A stretch of DNA of 52,044 nucleotides from Clostridiaceae bacterium (GTDB taxonomy: Bacteria; Bacillota; Clostridia; Lachnospirales; Lachnospiraceae), in assembly GCA_910575795.1 (NCBI GenBank), contig CAJTGE010000037.1, positions 1 through 52,044 of the forward strand. The letters run 5' to 3'. Shown here in pieces: positions 48,847 to 52,044 of the stretch; the first letter of the stretch is position 1; each line of letters opens with the position of its first letter. The notes under the pieces are model-generated. The model had not been told where the DNA came from. It saw only the letters and a list, made by a program, of their open reading frames with translations, and made no database searches. The translations under genes and the position numbers were made by a program.

Positions 48847-50337
48847 ATGAGAGGCGAATTAGAAGGTAACTTTAAGACAGCAGAACTGTTCCGGAAGGCA
48901 CCGGAACTGAGATACCTGCCCACCGCAGCCAGCGAGAGGGGCATGTGCGGGGTGTTCTTCCAGGGCACAACCCAGCTCTTCTTTGTCTTCGGCTACGACA
49001 AGCCCCGGATCCAGTATGGCGATTTTATTGAAATTGATAACACGCTTTACGACAGGGATGAGTACCTGTATGATGTTCGGGTACATATCCACGGCCAATC
49101 CGTACTGAGACGGAGTTTCAATGCCTATCCTATCTCCCGGAACCAGTATTCAACTGCCGAGGTAGAGCTCATCGTTGAACTCATGAACGACTTAGAGCGC
49201 GTCACGGCGATCGGGAATGAATTTGGCATCCCGCTTACGGAGTATTTTAATTACACCACGACGTTTGACGCCCTGGTAAAGCAGTACTATGACAAGCTCT
49301 CCACTTCCTTTTCCAAGAGGGAATCCGACCGGATGGTGAACGAACTGCTCTTCCATTTCAAGTCCTGCATGATGACCTCTGAAAACCCGAGGCCGGATGA
49401 TGAAGGGCTGACCCTGGAAGACTACAAAAACAGCGCCTACTGCGTGGACACAGACCCCAGAGCCATTGAGAAATGGTTCCGCCGCCCGGAGAAATGGGAT
49501 GAGCACCTGTTCAGCTTTACAAAGGATTATGCGGACAACTCCGCGCTCTCGGCCATGTACGTTTACAAATTCGTCGCCCAGCAGCTTGAATGCCTCCTGC
49601 TGGAGTTCAACATCCCGCACCGCTATACGGACATTGGCAAGGTAAGCCCCAAGCTGGCCCGCCATCTGTCAGCAACCGAGACCGGCGCCAGGGAGGACGA
49701 CATGAGTGGGCAGCTGATCGTGGTATACCCGGCCATTTACTCCATGTTCATGCAGTACCTTATGCGCTGCGCCTACATCGACTTCCATTTTACCCAGGAA
49801 GAGAAGGACGAAGGCTACCGGATTTTCAAGACTGGGCAGTTTTACGGGTTCTCCATCCCGCTGGTCCATCAGGTGCTGCATTTCCTAAGAGGCCGCGGAA
49901 TCAAGGTGTACTGCCATGAACTGCTTCAGTTAAAAGTCCTTTCCGGATCCCTGGACGGCTACTGCTTCGTCCCGCTCAAACAGAAGCCCCTCGTTGACGC
50001 CGCACTAATGGACTATGCCGCGATGCAGGCTTACACCCACAGCCAGGGTTCCTTTAAATTTTACGCCGCATCGGAGCTGCGTATCCCGAAATGGGAAGGC
50101 GGCCACCAGATCTCCATCTGTGAGTACGGCTGTGAAACCGGATCGGCGCTGGGGGACGGCATTGCCCTCACCGATTACTTCAACCTCCATTTGGACCATG
50201 TGCCCGATAAGGTGTTAAAAGAACACGGCCTCCTGGCAGACCCGCCTATCATCAACGGCACTGCCACCAAATGCCCATGCCGGTACGATGAGACCGGAAA
50301 GCCGGAGATCGGCACATACAGCTGGAAGATGGTCTGA
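48847..50337 (+). CDS. Hypothetical protein, 496 aa, behind a conserved strong promoter
   Basis: Start at the ATG at 48847 (MRGELEGNFKTAELF), 8 nt after AAGGAGG; upstream in-frame codons lie within the promoter. It is a soluble, mixed alpha/beta protein with no membrane segment. Noticeable stretches are FFQGTTQLFFVFGYDKPR, a helical RESDRMVNELLFHFKSCMM, YPAIYSMFMQYLMRCAYIDF and a C-terminal CPCRYDET. No family was recognised. It is the only plus-strand gene between the minus-strand transfer and Sec operons and shares its promoter with the sigma operon. It is therefore likely to be co-regulated with the sigma factor, perhaps as an early or master function of the element. This role is inference. 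Confidence 0.75.
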   Translation: MRGELEGNFKTAELFRKAPELRYLPTAASERGMCGVFFQGTTQLFFVFGYDKPRIQYGDFIEIDNTLYDRDEYLYDVRVHIHGQSVLRRSFNAYPISRNQYSTAEVELIVELMNDLERVTAIGNEFGIPLTEYFNYTTTFDALVKQYYDKLSTSFSKRESDRMVNELLFHFKSCMMTSENPRPDDEGLTLEDYKNSAYCVDTDPRAIEKWFRRPEKWDEHLFSFTKDYADNSALSAMYVYKFVAQQLECLLLEFNIPHRYTDIGKVSPKLARHLSATETGAREDDMSGQLIVVYPAIYSMFMQYLMRCAYIDFHFTQEEKDEGYRIFKTGQFYGFSIPLVHQVLHFLRGRGIKVYCHELLQLKVLSGSLDGYCFVPLKQKPLVDAALMDYAAMQAYTHSQGSFKFYAASELRIPKWEGGHQISICEYGCETGSALGDGIALTDYFNLHLDHVPDKVLKEHGLLADPPIINGTATKCPCRYDETGKPEIGTYSWKMV

Positions 50338-50376
50338 TAACTCCTGCCTGCGGAACCTGTCTGCCAAAAAAACAAA

Positions 50377-50415
50377 AAAAAGCAAGGCTGCCGTTGCTGG
50401 TACGCCTTGCTTTTT
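50377..50415. terminator. Bidirectional terminator between the 496-aa and SecE-like genes
   Basis: AAAAAGCAAGG pairs perfectly with CCTTGCTTTTT around a 17-nt loop, giving T runs on both strands. It ends both convergent genes. Confidence 0.88.
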
Positions 50416-50433
50416 GGCATTGCTGGCCTGTGC

Positions 50434-50589
50434 CTATCCGCTGATGGCGAACAGGTACATACTGGCCGTATCTATGATAAACAGGAATGTTCCCCCTGCG
50501 AGCATGACTGCCGCCGTGATGGCGGTGCTGACAGCTACTTCCTTTTTTGCCGGGAATGTGAGCCCGAGCCCGTTGATCCATTTTTTCAT
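50434..50589 (-). CDS. secE-like: SecE-like translocon subunit, 51 aa
   Basis: ATG at 50589 after AAAGGAG; 18 bp follow the SecY stop. The sequence MKKWINGLGLTFPAKKEV, then STAITAAVMLAGGTFLFIID, fits the minimal SecE: an amphipathic start, the conserved (W/F)P-x-K-K-E hinge, and a single transmembrane helix ending in FLFIID. The canonical Trp is Phe here. SecE clamps SecY in the membrane channel. The length is right for Gram-positive SecE (about 55-70 aa). Pairing with SecY supports the assignment. Confidence 0.85.
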   Translation of the reverse strand: MKKWINGLGLTFPAKKEVAVSTAITAAVMLAGGTFLFIIDTASMYLFAISG

Positions 50590-50606
50590 GGCCTTTTTCT
50601 CCTTTC

Positions 50607-51923
50607 CTACAGCTTTTTCCGTCCGGCAAGCCGCCTGACAGCCGCCATGGAGGATAAAAGCCTTCGCTCCTCGATCACCGTGCCAACAAGAATGATGATG
50701 GAAGTCCCGGCGATGTTTAACGTCCCAAGCCCGTAGGCGTTGCAGGCCGCATGCATGGCGAGGATCAGGAGCGTTGTCGCCGTGTTGCCTGTCAAAGCGA
50801 TGCGGGTGCTCACTTTCCTGATATATTCCACAGTCGGCATGCCCGGCCGGATTCCCGGGATGGTCGCGCCTGACCGCTTCAGGTTATCAGCGATCTCATA
50901 TGGGTTGAACCCAATATCCAGGTAAAAATAGGTAAACAGTGTTGTGAGCATGAAGTACAAAAGCGCCCCGGCGCTGTACAGCGGCTGATCCAGCTTAAAC
51001 CATTCCCCTGTACTCAAAAACCGTATAACCTGTGAGGCTATCTTATGGTCCGCTATGCCTGCAAACTGCGCCACAATGATTGGCAAACTCAAAATGGAGC
51101 TGGCGAAGATCACTGGCATGACGGAGCAGGTGTTTAACGGGACCGGGAACGCGGAACGGTCTAACCGCCCGGACATTTTTCTGGAGTTCGTGACCGGGAT
51201 CTCCCGGTACGTGGATGCCAGGACGACACATACGCCGATGACCGCTAGGAATGCCGCTGTGATCAGCACGGCATTCAGTACCGCCACTGCCGGGATCTTC
51301 CCAGACACGAACATATCCCTTAACGAGAACACGTCAGTGGGGAACGTGGACAGGATGTTGGCGCATAAGAGGATCGAGATGCCGTTCCCTACCTCCATCC
51401 AGTCCAGAAACGTGCTGACCCCGATCAGGACGATGGCGCCAACGCTCCAGATCACGGACGCCGCCGCAACAGTTGCCGGGGTATAGGATACCAGGAGGCC
51501 CCTGGCCCCAAGGCCGACCGCCATTGCCACAGACTGGATGATGGACAGCGTAGCCGCTACGCCCTGCGTGATCCGTTTGAACTGCTCCATGCCTGTCTTG
51601 CCGTCCTTCTGCAGTTCCTCCAGGGACGGGAACACCACCGTCATGAGCTGCATGATGATGGATGCCGTGATATACGGGCTGATCGACAGTGCGAAAAATG
51701 ACATCTGCTGCATGGAGCCGCCGGTTATGGTATTTAAAAAGGCAAGCCCCTGAATCCCAAGGATCATCCGCATGTAATCCGTATTCACGAACGGGAGCGG
51801 GTAGGATGACCCAAACCTCACCAGGACGATGACTGCCAGGATGATCGCCGCCTTGCATGCGAGCGGCAGTTCCTTGATCCTGGTCCGGAATGTCCGGAAT
51901 CTGTAAGTTCTTTTTTCTGCCAT
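50607..51923 (-). CDS. secY-like: SecY homolog (accessory protein-translocation channel)
   Basis: 438 aa from the ATG at 51923; there is no clear ribosome-binding site, and a TTG at 51947 lies in an upstream hairpin. It has about ten hydrophobic segments. SecY hallmarks are FLNTITGGSMQQMSFFALSI followed by SPYITASIIMQLMTVVFP (plug and TM2 region), WMEVGNGISILL (GIGNGISL in canonical SecY) and GFNPYEIADNLKRSGATIPG followed by IRPGMPTVEYI (C5 loop that meets SecA/ribosome). It forms the channel for unfolded preproteins. Together with the SecE-like gene it makes a complete core translocon. No SecA2 or accessory Sec glycosylation genes appear in the window. The likely use is export of element proteins, such as the giant surface proteins. 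Confidence 0.92.
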   Translation of the reverse strand: MAEKRTYRFRTFRTRIKELPLACKAAIILAVIVLVRFGSSYPLPFVNTDYMRMILGIQGLAFLNTITGGSMQQMSFFALSISPYITASIIMQLMTVVFPSLEELQKDGKTGMEQFKRITQGVAATLSIIQSVAMAVGLGARGLLVSYTPATVAAASVIWSVGAIVLIGVSTFLDWMEVGNGISILLCANILSTFPTDVFSLRDMFVSGKIPAVAVLNAVLITAAFLAVIGVCVVLASTYREIPVTNSRKMSGRLDRSAFPVPLNTCSVMPVIFASSILSLPIIVAQFAGIADHKIASQVIRFLSTGEWFKLDQPLYSAGALLYFMLTTLFTYFYLDIGFNPYEIADNLKRSGATIPGIRPGMPTVEYIRKVSTRIALTGNTATTLLILAMHAACNAYGLGTLNIAGTSIIILVGTVIEERRLLSSMAAVRRLAGRKKL

Positions 51924-51942
51924 TAAAATATCGCATGGGTAT

Positions 51943-51970
51943 CCCAACTGAATCTTTTGATTCAGTTGGG
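51943..51970 (-). promoter_or_regulatory. Perfect 12-bp hairpin just upstream of the SecY start
   Basis: CCCAACTGAATC and GATTCAGTTGGG form a perfect 12-bp inverted repeat with a 4-nt loop, 20 bp before the ATG at 51923. There is no T tract on the minus strand. It may control translation or transcription of secY-like, or separate the upstream gene from it. Confidence 0.6.
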
Positions 51971-51990
51971 GAGGAAATGCGCCGAAAACT

Positions 51991-52044
51991 TTACAGATCC
52001 ATTAAAGGAATGCCATAAAAGATCACGGCATAACCCATGCCTCC
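51991..52044 (-). CDS. C-terminal end of an unidentified gene at the right edge (partial)
   Basis: An open minus-strand frame enters from the right edge and reads GGMGYAVIFYGIPLMDL, then TAA. The hydrophobic, Gly-rich end would suit a membrane protein. It lies 67 bp upstream of the SecY start and would be the previous gene of that operon. Too short to assign. Confidence 0.4.
   Translation of the reverse strand, partial: GGMGYAVIFYGIPLMDL

Noticed and set aside
1..52044. CRISPR arrays, tRNA and rRNA genes
   Set aside because: No regularly spaced short repeats, cloverleaf-like segments or rRNA-like conserved blocks were noticed on reading; a dedicated scan was not possible.

Overview
The window looks like a segment of a large mobile genetic element (conjugative or mobilisable megaplasmid, or integrative element) from a Gram-positive Clostridia host, most likely a gut Lachnospiraceae. 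The reasons are strong AAGGAGG-type ribosome-binding sites, frequent GTG/TTG starts, MobV-like relaxases, Rpn-family nucleases, an IS1341-type TnpB, Gram-positive surface proteins (MucBP-like repeats, cell-wall-binding GW repeats) and almost no metabolic genes. No rRNA, tRNA, CRISPR array, integrase or classical replication initiator was seen.

Layout. (1) 1-16.1 kb, minus strand: two giant exported proteins. One has 2757 aa plus a frameshifted cell-wall-binding tail that leaves the left edge; the other has 2103 aa with MucBP-like repeats. A zinc-ribbon membrane protein lies between them and a 162-aa protein lies upstream. (2) 16.3-27 kb, minus strand: an information-processing block with two adjacent tandem-OB, zinc-containing SSB-like proteins, a 714-aa Pro-rich protein, a TTG-start 71-aa protein, an element-encoded sigma-70-family factor, a RecD2-like helicase, an AAA+ ATPase, a ParA/MinD-like ATPase lacking the P-loop lysine, and small unknowns. 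(3) 27.3-30.1 kb: a HAD-like phosphatase divergent from a UvrD/Rep-type helicase. (4) 30.2-35.5 kb: an accessory stretch with two Rpn-like nuclease genes separated by a duplicated terminator cassette, a TnpB element with recognisable left- and right-end hairpins that interrupts a small gene, an unknown coiled protein and an XRE regulator. (5) 35.5-48.5 kb, minus strand: a transfer-type operon running from a 1880-aa membrane protein through an NlpC/P60 cell-wall hydrolase, a secreted membrane-anchored protein, a degenerate relaxase paralog and an intact MobV-like relaxase to Smr and ASCH proteins. (6) 48.8-50.3 kb, plus strand: a 496-aa unknown protein behind a strong promoter. (7) 50.4-52 kb, minus strand: a SecE-like 51-aa protein and a SecY homolog, preceded by the last codons of another gene.

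The most interesting theme is that the element carries its own SecY-SecE pair together with giant exported proteins, and its own sigma factor together with repeated intergenic sequence signatures. The signatures are a pair of near-identical TATAAT promoters each holding a perfect 12-bp palindrome, a family of CTATCCGCAGAAAA sites, and CCATACT boxes upstream of many genes. I infer a self-contained regulatory and export programme. The links between sigma factor and motifs, and between SecYE and the giant proteins, are inference and not proven by the sequence.
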